The notes under the pieces are model-generated. The model did no database searches. It was given only the letters and a program-made list of their open reading frames with translations, and was not told the origin of the DNA. Source: DATLLN01 sp963797175 (lineage in GTDB: Bacteria; Actinomycetota; Thermoleophilia; Gaiellales; JAICJC01). Taken from it: 64,000 nucleotides of DNA. Below, piece after piece: positions 25,595-31,544 of the stretch. The stretch covers positions 62,001 through 126,000 of the forward strand of contig CAWCOL010000007.1 of assembly GCA_963797175.1 (NCBI GenBank). Reading direction: 5' to 3'. The translations under genes and the position numbers were made by a program. Numbering within the stretch: position 1 is the stretch's first letter; each line of letters begins with the position of its first letter.

Positions 25595-26372
25595 CGGCCG
25601 GCATCTCCTTCGCAGCGCGCGGCTCGCGGCCGAGCTGGTCGCGGCGGCGGGCATCGCCCGGGACGACCTCGTCGTCGAGATCGGCGCGGGCACGGGCCGG
25701 CTGACCGGGCCGCTGGCGGATGCCGCAGGCGGGCTAATCGCCGTCGAGATCGACCCGGCGTCGGCGGCGGTGCTCGAGCGGCGCTTCGCGCGGCGACCGA
25801 CGGTGACCGTCCGCTGCACGGACATCCTCACCACGCCGCTGCCCCAGGGTCCGCACCGGGCGTTCGGCAACATCCCCTTCTCTGCGTCCACGGCCATCCT
25901 GCGGCGGCTGCTCGACGACCCCACCACCGGACTGACCGCCGCCGACCTGATCGTGCAGCACGGGCTGGCCCGCAAGCGCGCGTCCGTCCGTCCCTGCACG
26001 ATGCTCTCGCTGAGCTGGCTGCCGTGGTGGCGGCTCGAGGTTGAGCGACGGCTCCCGCCGGCCTGCTTCGATCCGCCGCCGGCGGTGGACGCGGCCATGC
26101 TCTCCGTCCGACGTCGCAGCCCGGCGCTGCTCGACCCGGCCGACGCAGAGCCGTACCGGCGGCTGCTTCGCGGTGCCTTCGGCTCGGCGCACCTGCCGCT
26201 GCGGCGGTCGCTGCGTCTGCCGCCGCAGCGCTGGAAGCGGTTCGCGCGCGAGCGCGGGCTCCCGCTCATGGCCGGGCCACGTCAGCTGGACGTCTGGGAG
26301 TGGGTCGCGCTGCTCGCGCTCAGCTGGGCAGAGGACGCCGCTCGTCCCGGCGCACGAACTGGTCGTAGGTGA
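25554..26372 (+). CDS. Erm-like 23S rRNA (adenine-N6) methyltransferase
   Basis: The 272-residue protein belongs to the KsgA/Erm methyltransferase family. The SAM-binding EIGAGTGRLT is at residues 42-51, the acidic VEID of motif II at 64-67, and the catalytic NIPF at 106-109; NIPF rather than NLPY points to Erm (23S A2058) instead of KsgA. The N-terminal SGRHLLRSARLAAELV matches the family. GTG 25554 is the only reasonable start in this frame, but it has no good SD. The 3' end overlaps the opposing vanY-like gene by 53 bp. It would give macrolide-lincosamide-streptogramin B resistance if active (inference). Confidence 0.8.
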   Translation: MAARGRGSGRQPASGRHLLRSARLAAELVAAAGIARDDLVVEIGAGTGRLTGPLADAAGGLIAVEIDPASAAVLERRFARRPTVTVRCTDILTTPLPQGPHRAFGNIPFSASTAILRRLLDDPTTGLTAADLIVQHGLARKRASVRPCTMLSLSWLPWWRLEVERRLPPACFDPPPAVDAAMLSVRRRSPALLDPADAEPYRRLLRGAFGSAHLPLRRSLRLPPQRWKRFARERGLPLMAGPRQLDVWEWVALLALSWAEDAARPGARTGRR

Positions 26373-27129
26373 GGCCGCTGCGCGCGACCAGCTCGGCCAG
26401 CCGCACGCCCAGGTAGCGCAGGTGCCACGGCTCCGAGGCGTAGCCCGTGTCGGCCTCGTCACCGGGCGGGTAGCGGACGATGAAGCCGTAGCGCGGCGCG
26501 TGCGCCGCCAGCCAGCGGGCGGCGGGCGTCCCGGCGAAGCAGGCGGCCGCCGCGCAGCTCCCGTCCTCGCCGGTCACGTCCACGGCGAGCCCGGTCTGGT
26601 GCTCGCTGTGGCCGGGAAGGGCGCTCACCCGCGACGCCTCCGCCTGCCCCAGGCTGTTGACGGTCGCCTGGTACACGAACAGCTGGTGCAGCCACGAGCG
26701 GTAGCCGGAGACCGCCCGCAGGCCGATGCCGTCCCGCCCCGCACCGGCGAACAGCCGCTCCAGCGCATGGGCCGCAACGCCGCGCAACAGCCGCTTCTCG
26801 TCGGCGCCGGAGAAGACGAAGGGCACGTCCGGCGCGATCAGCCCTGCCGGCCGGTAGCTCTCCGGCAGCGCGACCTGGCGGTTCACCAGCACGTCGAGCG
26901 CGGCCGGGTGCCGGGCGATGCCGTGCAGCGACGGCCGGTCGCGCAGCACGGCCACGGGAGCGGAGGGCGCCCCCGCCGCGGCGGCGGGGTGCGGTGCGGC
27001 GGCCGGACGGGCTGTCCTCGAGGCTCGGTGTCCGTGGGGCGACGCGGCGGCCGACAGCGCGAGCAGGGCCGCGATCGCGACCGGGATGACAGCGACGGCG
27101 AGCAGGGTGGGATGAACGCGACGCACCAT
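26320..27129 (-). CDS. D-alanyl-D-alanine carboxypeptidase, VanY family
   Basis: The 269-residue exported zinc peptidase begins with a membrane/signal helix (residues 7-30), an Ala/Pro-rich linker, and a VanY (M15B) domain. Visible motifs are VSGYRSWLHQ, the zinc-binding S-x-H-x-x-G-x-A-x-D in SEHQTGLAVDV and the W-H-x-R-Y motif EPWHLRYLG. It trims terminal D-Ala from peptidoglycan stem peptides. The start is ATG 27129; in-frame sequence upstream crosses the pilin terminator and gene and is rejected. The two other wall-active genes nearby (24303 and 30273) suggest a scattered cell-wall remodelling set. Confidence 0.87.
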   Translation of the reverse strand: MVRRVHPTLLAVAVIPVAIAALLALSAAASPHGHRASRTARPAAAPHPAAAAGAPSAPVAVLRDRPSLHGIARHPAALDVLVNRQVALPESYRPAGLIAPDVPFVFSGADEKRLLRGVAAHALERLFAGAGRDGIGLRAVSGYRSWLHQLFVYQATVNSLGQAEASRVSALPGHSEHQTGLAVDVTGEDGSCAAAACFAGTPAARWLAAHAPRYGFIVRYPPGDEADTGYASEPWHLRYLGVRLAELVARSGLTYDQFVRRDERRPLPS

Positions 27130-27183
27130 TGCCAGATGCCCGGAACGGCCCGGAGCGTTACACCAACCCCGGCCGGGTGAACG

Positions 27184-27222
27184 AAATGCGGCCCCCGCCC
27201 AGTTCGGACGGGGGCCGCATTT
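27184..27222. terminator. Rho-independent terminator of the pilin gene
   Basis: AAATGCGGCCCCCG (27184-27197) and CGGGGGCCGCATTT (27209-27222) form a perfect 14-bp stem with an 11-nt loop, ending in ATTT on either strand. It lies 18 bp beyond the pilin stop and insulates the vanY-like gene. Confidence 0.85.
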
Positions 27223-27239
27223 GAGAAGCCGAGTAGAGC

Positions 27240-27404
27240 CTACAGGGCGGCGGTGACGCTCGAGAGAACGCTCGAGATGGTGCCGCTGAGGACGGTGAGA
27301 GCGCCAACGACGGCGACGGTGATGACGCCCAGCACGACGGCGTACTCCGCCATCGTCTGGCCCTCCTCGTCGCTCGAGAACAGGCGATACAGATGATCGA
27401 TCAT
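27240..27404 (-). CDS. flp: Flp/Fap-type class IVb pilin
   Basis: This 54-residue prepilin has a charged leader and the G-XXXX-E-Y processing site (GQTMAEY) followed by a single hydrophobic helix (VVLGVITVAVVGALTVLSGT) and a short tail. That is exactly the Flp pilin architecture: a TadV-type prepilin peptidase would cut after the Gly and the mature ~37 residues assemble into Tad pili. SD AGGAGG is 8 nt before ATG 27404. A strong terminator follows. No tad assembly genes are in the window, so they must lie elsewhere. A structured leader precedes it. Confidence 0.9.
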   Translation of the reverse strand: MIDHLYRLFSSDEEGQTMAEYAVVLGVITVAVVGALTVLSGTISSVLSSVTAAL

Positions 27405-27429
27405 GTGATTCACCTCCTCGGGGGGCGAG

Positions 27430-27503
27430 AAAAAACCTGACTCTCACCATCGGTGACGGAGGCGATCCCTGCATCGCCCAGTCGGGTCATCTTTCTGCAG
27501 ATG
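27430..27503 (-). promoter_or_regulatory. Structured 5' leader of the pilin gene, riboswitch-like
   Basis: Read on the minus strand, hairpins occur in series: CATCT/AGATG around GCAGAA (27503-27488), CCC/GGG (27486-27477), GGCGAT/ATCGCC around GCAGGG (27478-27461), then TCACC/GGTGA (27456-27444) whose extended stem is followed by TTTTTT (27435-27430). The second and third stems compete for bases 27477-27478, and the last resembles an intrinsic terminator placed before the SD. I do not recognise the fold as a known riboswitch class. Confidence 0.45.
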
Positions 27504-27580
27504 TCGATATCCGCCGGGCAGCTTCGTCGTCGTGGTACGGCCGGTTCTGCGGCCACCACGGCGACGGCAAGGAGGAAGCG

Positions 27581-27967
27581 ATGGCGGACATCACGGTCAG
27601 GCGCGTCGAGGAGTTCGACTCGCCCAACGGCGGCGGGTTCATGCGGGCGCGCGCAGGGCTCGGCGTCTCGTCCTTCGGGATGCAGGTGGAGAACTTCCCG
27701 CCCCACTTCGAGCACCACCCGGAGCACGACCACCGAGACGACGGCCAGGAGGAGGTCTACACCGCGCTGTCCGGCTCGGCGACGCTCCACGCCGGCGGCG
27801 AGGAGTTCCGGCTCGAGCCCGGCGTCTTCGTCCGCATCGGCCCCGGCGAGCGCCGGCAGGTGACGACGGGCGACGAGTCGGTGCAGCTGCTCGCGATCGG
27901 CGCGGTGCCCGGCCGCTCGTACGAGGCCCCGCCGTTCACGGAGGAGGGAGCGGCGCTCCCCGGCTGA
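27581..27967 (+). CDS. Cupin domain protein
   Basis: The 128-residue cupin has motif 1 around HFEHHPEHDHRDDGQEEVY, with several His plus a Glu for metal binding, and motif 2 in LEPGVFVRIGPGERRQV. SD AAGGAGG sits before ATG 27581. It ends at a bidirectional terminator and is a single-gene unit. Its PGRSYEAPPF end resembles the cupin at 15924-16307. The reaction is unknown; His-rich single cupins include dioxygenases, isomerases and sugar sensors. Confidence 0.82.
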   Translation: MADITVRRVEEFDSPNGGGFMRARAGLGVSSFGMQVENFPPHFEHHPEHDHRDDGQEEVYTALSGSATLHAGGEEFRLEPGVFVRIGPGERRQVTTGDESVQLLAIGAVPGRSYEAPPFTEEGAALPG

Positions 27968-27980
27968 CGGCCGAGCGGAT

Positions 27981-28010
27981 GGGGGATCGGCCGGGTCGTG
28001 CCGATCCCCC
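27981..28010. terminator. Bidirectional hairpin between cupin and tRNA-Pro
   Basis: GGGGGATCGGC (27981-27991) and GCCGATCCCCC (28000-28010) form a perfect 11-bp stem with an 8-nt loop, lying 13 bp after the cupin stop and 3 bp after the tRNA 3' end. No T-run is present. Confidence 0.65.
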
Positions 28011-28013
28011 GTA

Positions 28014-28087
28014 TCGGGGCGCCGAGATTTGAACTCGGGACCTCACCGACCCGAACGGTGCGCGCTACCAGGCTGCGCCACGCCCCG
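28014..28087 (-). tRNA. tRNA-Pro (anticodon CGG)
   Basis: The 74-nt cloverleaf reads, on the minus strand, acceptor CGGGGCG paired with CGCCCCG and discriminator A; a D-arm GCGC-AGCCTGGTA-GCGC; an anticodon arm CACCG-TTCGGGT-CGGTG with anticodon CGG and G37; and a T-arm with GTTCAAATC. All stems pair fully. CCA is not encoded. Confidence 0.96.
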
Positions 28088-28129
28088 GAGAACCGGGAGT
28101 ATCGCACAGGACCTTCGGGAAACCCCCCG

Positions 28130-28438
28130 CTATCGGGCGTCGCGGCGGGCGCAGTACGCGTCGAACCGCTCGAGCCGATCGAGCCACTCCTGCTGGGCGT
28201 CCAACTCGATCTCGAAGATCGCCCGGTCGAGCTCGAACCGCGCAACCAGGCACTCCAGATCGCTGAGAAGACGGGCTCGCAGGCCATGTGCATCGGCCGT
28301 GAGGAGCCGTCCGACCTGGCGGGTCGAGACGGCAGGCAGGTGAGGCGCGATGCGGCCTGCGAGCCGGTCCGAGCGGTTCACGACTGCCACACTCCACCAT
28401 CGCGGCCGCCGGCGCAAGTGGGTGGGTGGCAGATCCAC
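28130..28438 (-). CDS. Hypothetical small protein
   Basis: This 102-residue protein is not recognised. The N-terminal part is basic with Trp-Trp (RPRWWSVAVV), and the C-terminal 55 residues are strongly amphipathic and rich in Leu, Glu and Asp (RARLLSDLECLVARF, ELDAQQEWLDRLERF), predicting a helical or coiled-coil domain. GTG 28438 is the longest start; GTG within WSVAVV, with GGTGGAG upstream, is an alternative. It lies 42 bp before tRNA-Pro on the same strand and diverges from the Nif3 gene. Confidence 0.5.
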   Translation of the reverse strand: MDLPPTHLRRRPRWWSVAVVNRSDRLAGRIAPHLPAVSTRQVGRLLTADAHGLRARLLSDLECLVARFELDRAIFEIELDAQQEWLDRLERFDAYCARRDAR

Positions 28439-28455
28439 CCCACCCGGCGTGTGGC

Positions 28456-28525
28456 CTAGATGGTTGGTTCCACGGGATCCGTGGCTCTGGTAGGGGCCGT
28501 GAAGCTCGTGGAATCAATCATCTAG
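28456..28525. repeat. 19-bp inverted repeat in divergent intergenic region
   Basis: Left arm CTAGATGGTTGGTTCCACG (28456-28474) and right arm CGTGGAATCAATCATCTAG (28507-28525) are complementary at 17 of 19 positions, the two mismatches being G.T-compatible. A second small palindrome CCACGG-GAT-CCGTGG (28470-28484) abuts the left arm. The right arm overlaps the Nif3 -10 box. It could be an operator, a cruciform or a stable RNA hairpin. Confidence 0.55.
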
Positions 28526-28528
28526 ACT
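28523..28528 (+). promoter_or_regulatory. -10 element of Nif3-family promoter
   Basis: TAGACT ends 9 nt before ATG 28538, with GTGAAG (28499-28504) a possible -35 at 18 nt. No SD is visible. Confidence 0.45.
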
Positions 28529-28537
28529 CGTGGGCCG

Positions 28538-29284
28538 ATGGCCCACCGCGACGAGCTCGTCGAGTTCTGCAGCCGGCTGCTCGAGATCGAGCGCTACCCC
28601 GACGGGCTGCCGGTCGGGCTGCAGGTACCGGGCGCGGAGGAGGTGACCACCCTGGTCAGCGGCGTGTCCGCCTCGCTGGAGCTGTTCCGGCGCGCCGCCG
28701 ACGAGGGCGCGCAGATGGTGCTCGTCCACCACGGGATGTTCTTCGGCTCCGGCCCGCGCCCGCCCATCGACCGGCGGGAGAAGGCCCGGCTGAAGGCGCT
28801 GTTCGACGCCGACCTCTCCCTTGTCGCGTACCACCTCGCGCTCGACGCCCACCCCCAGGTGGGCAACAACGCGATCCTCTGCCGGCTGCTCGACATCGGC
28901 CGGGTCGAGCCGTTCGGCGGCATCGGCATGATCGGTCGGCTCGACCCGGCGGTGACGCCGGACGAGCTGCTCGCCCAGGTGCAGGCGTCGATCACGCCCG
29001 AGCCCCTGATGTTCCGCGACGGCCCCGAGCGGATCGCGCGGATGGCCGTGATCAGCGGCGGCGCGGCCGGCTACGTGGCCGCCGCGGCGGACGCCGGCGC
29101 CGACTGCTTCCTCACCGGCGAGCCGCGTGAGCAGGTGATGAACGAGGCCCGCGAGGCACGGATCCACTTCATCGCCGCCGGCCACTACGCCACCGAGGTG
29201 TTCGGCGTCCAGGCGCTGGGCGACCTGCTGGCCGAGCGCTTCGGCGTCCGGCACGTCTTCATCGACCTGCCGAACCCCATCTAG
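28538..29284 (+). CDS. Nif3-like dinuclear metal center protein
   Basis: The 248-residue protein belongs to the Nif3/YbgI/NIF3L1 family, hexameric proteins with a two-metal site, sometimes annotated as GTP cyclohydrolase I type 2. Metal ligands are visible in VLVHHGMFF and AGHYATE, and the DVGLQV-like PVGLQVPGAEEVTTLV is the conserved N-terminal motif. The cellular reaction is not settled; a nucleotide or metal-related hydrolase function is suspected. It appears monocistronic. Confidence 0.9.
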   Translation: MAHRDELVEFCSRLLEIERYPDGLPVGLQVPGAEEVTTLVSGVSASLELFRRAADEGAQMVLVHHGMFFGSGPRPPIDRREKARLKALFDADLSLVAYHLALDAHPQVGNNAILCRLLDIGRVEPFGGIGMIGRLDPAVTPDELLAQVQASITPEPLMFRDGPERIARMAVISGGAAGYVAAAADAGADCFLTGEPREQVMNEAREARIHFIAAGHYATEVFGVQALGDLLAERFGVRHVFIDLPNPI

Positions 29285-29368
29285 AACCGCCCGAACGGGG
29301 GTGCGCCGGGAGGCCCGGGCGTGCCGATACGAACCGGGACGACCCCCTCTCCTGCTCCAAGGAGCCCC

Positions 29369-29830
29369 ATGACCCCTCAGCCCGACCCCGTCCTCGACCT
29401 GGACCTGATCACCCTGCGCCTGTCCGCCATCCGCCGGCTGGAACAGCCGCGGCAGAGCGAGTGGCTCCCCAGCGGCGCCCGCCTCGTGCGCGGCGCCGTC
29501 GCGATGGAGCCGAACGGCGACCTCTGCAGCTGGGTCGCATACGCCAACGACGAGGCCGACCTCGAGCTGCCGGCATGGCCCGAGTGGACGAGCCCGATCC
29601 GCCTCGACGACCGGCTTCCGGCAAGCGCCGAGGCCGTCACGCTCTACCGCGGCGGCGAGTGGCGGCGCGCGGTCGGATCGGTCAACGCCCGGCTGGCGGA
29701 GGAGGCCCGGACGCGCTCGGCGATCGAGCCCGACCTGGTCGAGCGCGCCTGGCTGACCCTGTCCCAGCGGGACCGCGCGGAGCAGTTCCGCCGCGCGCAG
29801 TGGGAGTACCGGCACGGCTACGCGGCCTGA
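29369..29830 (+). CDS. Hypothetical protein
   Basis: This 153-residue cytoplasmic protein is not recognised. ATG 29369 has SD AAGGAG at 7 nt. The sequence is mixed alpha/beta with a Trp-rich middle (ELPAWPEWTSPIRL) and a basic helical C-terminus (SQRDRAEQFRRAQWEYRHGY). No signal peptide or membrane helix is seen. The palindrome at 29847-29887 follows its stop by 16 bp and may terminate it. Codon use looks like its neighbours. Confidence 0.6.
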   Translation: MTPQPDPVLDLDLITLRLSAIRRLEQPRQSEWLPSGARLVRGAVAMEPNGDLCSWVAYANDEADLELPAWPEWTSPIRLDDRLPASAEAVTLYRGGEWRRAVGSVNARLAEEARTRSAIEPDLVERAWLTLSQRDRAEQFRRAQWEYRHGYAA

Positions 29831-29846
29831 CCGCGCGGCGCTCGCG

Positions 29847-29887
29847 GCGGGCGGTCCCGACACGTTGACGGTGTCCGGACCGCCCGC
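29847..29887. repeat. 41-bp near-perfect palindrome overlapping a promoter
   Basis: GCGGGCGGTCC-C-GACAC (29847-29863) and GTGTC-C-GGACCGCCCGC (29871-29887) are fully complementary except for one C.C mismatch, around the 7-nt centre GTTGACG. The centre contains the -35 of the next promoter and the right arm exactly fills the spacer. It may be a terminator of the upstream gene, an operator, or both. Confidence 0.75.
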
Positions 29888-29893
29888 TACGAT
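29865..29893 (+). promoter_or_regulatory. Strong sigma70-type promoter, leaderless
   Basis: TTGACG (29865-29870), a 17-nt spacer and TACGAT (29888-29893) give the best consensus promoter in the window. The -10 ends 6 nt before ATG 29900, so transcription should start at or next to that ATG. Confidence 0.75.
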
Positions 29894-29899
29894 GGTGAC

Positions 29900-29926
29900 A
29901 TGGATTTGCGACGGGAGCGGGCCTGA
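29900..29926 (+). CDS. Leaderless 8-codon micro-ORF (MDLRRERA)
   Basis: The first ATG after the strong promoter opens an 8-residue frame ending in TGA 29924-29926. Three of its residues are Arg, in an Arg-x-Arg context. A second 11-codon frame (ATG 29928 to TGA 29961-29963, MPVETTDGRAD) follows after one base and ends exactly at the terminator stem. Arrangement suggests ribosome-controlled attenuation of the downstream gene (inference); neither peptide is expected to have another role. Confidence 0.5.
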   Translation: MDLRRERA

Positions 29927-29963
29927 GATGCCCGTTGAGACCACCGACGGAAGGGCCGATTGA

Positions 29964-29994
29964 CCCACCTGGCGCGCGCGCCGGTGGGTTTTTT
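29964..29994 (+). terminator. Intrinsic terminator/attenuator upstream of the 54-residue gene
   Basis: CCCACC and GGTGGG flank a GGCG/CGCC inner stem and are followed by six T residues (29989-29994), the only classical stem-plus-T-run on this strand in the region. It sits between the micro-ORFs and the SD of the gene at 30034, with no other promoter visible in between. Confidence 0.88.
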
Positions 29995-30033
29995 GTTGGC
30001 CGAACTCGTCCCGAACGAAAGGGAGACGCACGA

Positions 30034-30198
30034 ATGGCGAATCACCTGACGCCCGAGGAGCTTTCCAAGGAGACAGACCTGAAGCGCGAGGACGTCATCC
30101 GGCTCTGCCACGAGCATCACATCCCGATCTATCACGGCAAGATCGACAAGACGCTGTTCACCGCGGTTCGCGAGGAGCTCTCGCTGACCTCTCGCTGA
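30034..30198 (+). CDS. Small 54-residue protein, possible HTH DNA-binding
   Basis: ATG 30034 with SD AGGGAG starts a 54-residue protein that is not firmly recognised. The order of elements, LTPEELSKETDLKREDVIRLCHEH.. in outline, looks like a short helix-turn-helix of the excisionase/MerR type (helix, turn at TDLK, recognition helix), followed by a HIPIYHGKI beta-wing-like segment and a C-terminal helix. It is expressed from a strong promoter through a terminator, suggesting tight conditional control. No neighbouring target gene is obvious; DacB begins 74 bp downstream. Confidence 0.75.
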   Translation: MANHLTPEELSKETDLKREDVIRLCHEHHIPIYHGKIDKTLFTAVREELSLTSR

Positions 30199-30272
30199 GC
30201 ACCGCGCCTTCCGCAGCGGGCGTTCGGGACCTCCCGGCCGCCCGCTCGCGTACTTAAGGCGCCGTTTCCCGT

Positions 30273-31544
30273 TTGCCGCGAACACTCCGCATCGTCCTCG
30301 CCGCGCTGGCCGTCGGCGCCGCCGCACCGGCCACGCCGGCCGGTGCCAGCACGCTCGGTACCCACATCGCCGGGATCGTGGCCTCGTCCGGCTACACCGG
30401 CCTGGGCAACGGCTACGCCGTGTACGACCTCACCCGGCACGCCTGGGTGTACCGGCGGAACCCGCTGCGCCCGCTGAAGCCCGCGTCGAACATGAAGCTG
30501 ACGACGACCGCCGCGGCGTTCGCCAAGATCGGCATCGGCACCCGCCTGGCGACCCGGGTCTACTACACCGGCACCCGCTCCGGCTCGACCATCGCCGGCA
30601 GCCTGTGGCTGGTCGGCGGCGGCGACCCGTCGCTCTCCACCAGCACGTACTCCCGCAACCGCTTCGCCGGCGTCTCGGCGATGATCGGCGACCTGGCCAA
30701 GGCGGTGCGCGCGGCGGGCATCCGCCACGTCACCGGCGCGCTCTACGGCGACGAGTCCCGCTTCGACACCGTGCGCACCGGCCCCTACTGGAAGCCCGCC
30801 TACCGGATCGACTGCTCGCCGATCTCGGCGCTGACCGCGAACGAGGACTGGACGGCGTACGGCTCGCCCTACTCCTACAGCAGCCCGGCGCTGCACGCGG
30901 CCACGCTGCTGCGCGCCTCGCTGGCCACGCAGGGTGTGACGGTCGCCGGCGGCGCGAGGACCGCGACCAAGCCGGCCGGTGCCGGCGCGGTGCTCGCGAC
31001 CGAGACCTCGCCGCCGATGTACCGCCTGGCGCTGCAGATGAACCTGCCGTCCGACAACGTCTACGCCGAGATGCTGAACAAGGACATCGCCGTGGCCTCC
31101 GGCGCCCGCGGCACGATGGCGAACGGCCGCGTCATCACCCGCGGCTACCTGGCCGGTCTGGGCATCATCACCACCGGGTGGCGGCTGTACGACGGGTCGG
31201 GCCTCTCACCGGGCGACCGGCTGACCGCGCAGAGCCTGGTCAGCATCCTCACCCACTCCCAGGCCCAACCCTACGGCTGGTGGCTGCGCAACTCGCTGCC
31301 CATCGCCGGCGTGAACGGCACCCTGCGCACCCGGATGCGCACCGGCCCGGCGCACGGCAACGCCCGGGCCAAGACCGGCACGCTCGGCGACGCCTCCGCG
31401 CTGTCCGGCTACGTGCGGTCGGCGAACGGGCACACGCTGGTCTTCTCGATCCTGAACAACCACGAGCCGACGCTCAACATCACTGCCGCCCATGCGGTGC
31501 AGGACCGGATCGTGCAGGCGCTCGCGGGCTCACGCCCGAGCTGA
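30273..31544 (+). CDS. dacB: D-Ala-D-Ala carboxypeptidase/endopeptidase, PBP4 (S13) family
   Basis: The 423-residue exported penicillin-binding protein has a signal peptide (cleavage likely after PAGAS) and the three active-site motifs of the S13 family: S-x-x-K at Ser72-Lys75 (ASNMK), S-x-N in PSDNVYAEM and K-T-G in RAKTGTLGD. It trims or cleaves peptidoglycan cross-links outside the membrane. The start is TTG 30273, just ahead of the hydrophobic signal. Its last 15 bp overlap the 3' end of ligA. Confidence 0.88.
   Translation: MPRTLRIVLAALAVGAAAPATPAGASTLGTHIAGIVASSGYTGLGNGYAVYDLTRHAWVYRRNPLRPLKPASNMKLTTTAAAFAKIGIGTRLATRVYYTGTRSGSTIAGSLWLVGGGDPSLSTSTYSRNRFAGVSAMIGDLAKAVRAAGIRHVTGALYGDESRFDTVRTGPYWKPAYRIDCSPISALTANEDWTAYGSPYSYSSPALHAATLLRASLATQGVTVAGGARTATKPAGAGAVLATETSPPMYRLALQMNLPSDNVYAEMLNKDIAVASGARGTMANGRVITRGYLAGLGIITTGWRLYDGSGLSPGDRLTAQSLVSILTHSQAQPYGWWLRNSLPIAGVNGTLRTRMRTGPAHGNARAKTGTLGDASALSGYVRSANGHTLVFSILNNHEPTLNITAAHAVQDRIVQALAGSRPS

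Noticed and set aside
27130..27474. Upstream in-frame extension of the vanY-like gene
   Set aside because: It crosses the strong pilin terminator and the pilin gene itself; ATG 27129 precedes the signal helix.
27421..27520. c-di-GMP class I riboswitch before the pilin gene
   Set aside because: The biology would fit, but the GNRA-capped P2, its receptor and the conserved core around the ligand were not found, so no class name is given.
29935..30033. Upstream in-frame extension of the 54-residue protein
   Set aside because: It would translate through the intrinsic terminator and its T-run, while ATG 30034 has a good SD.
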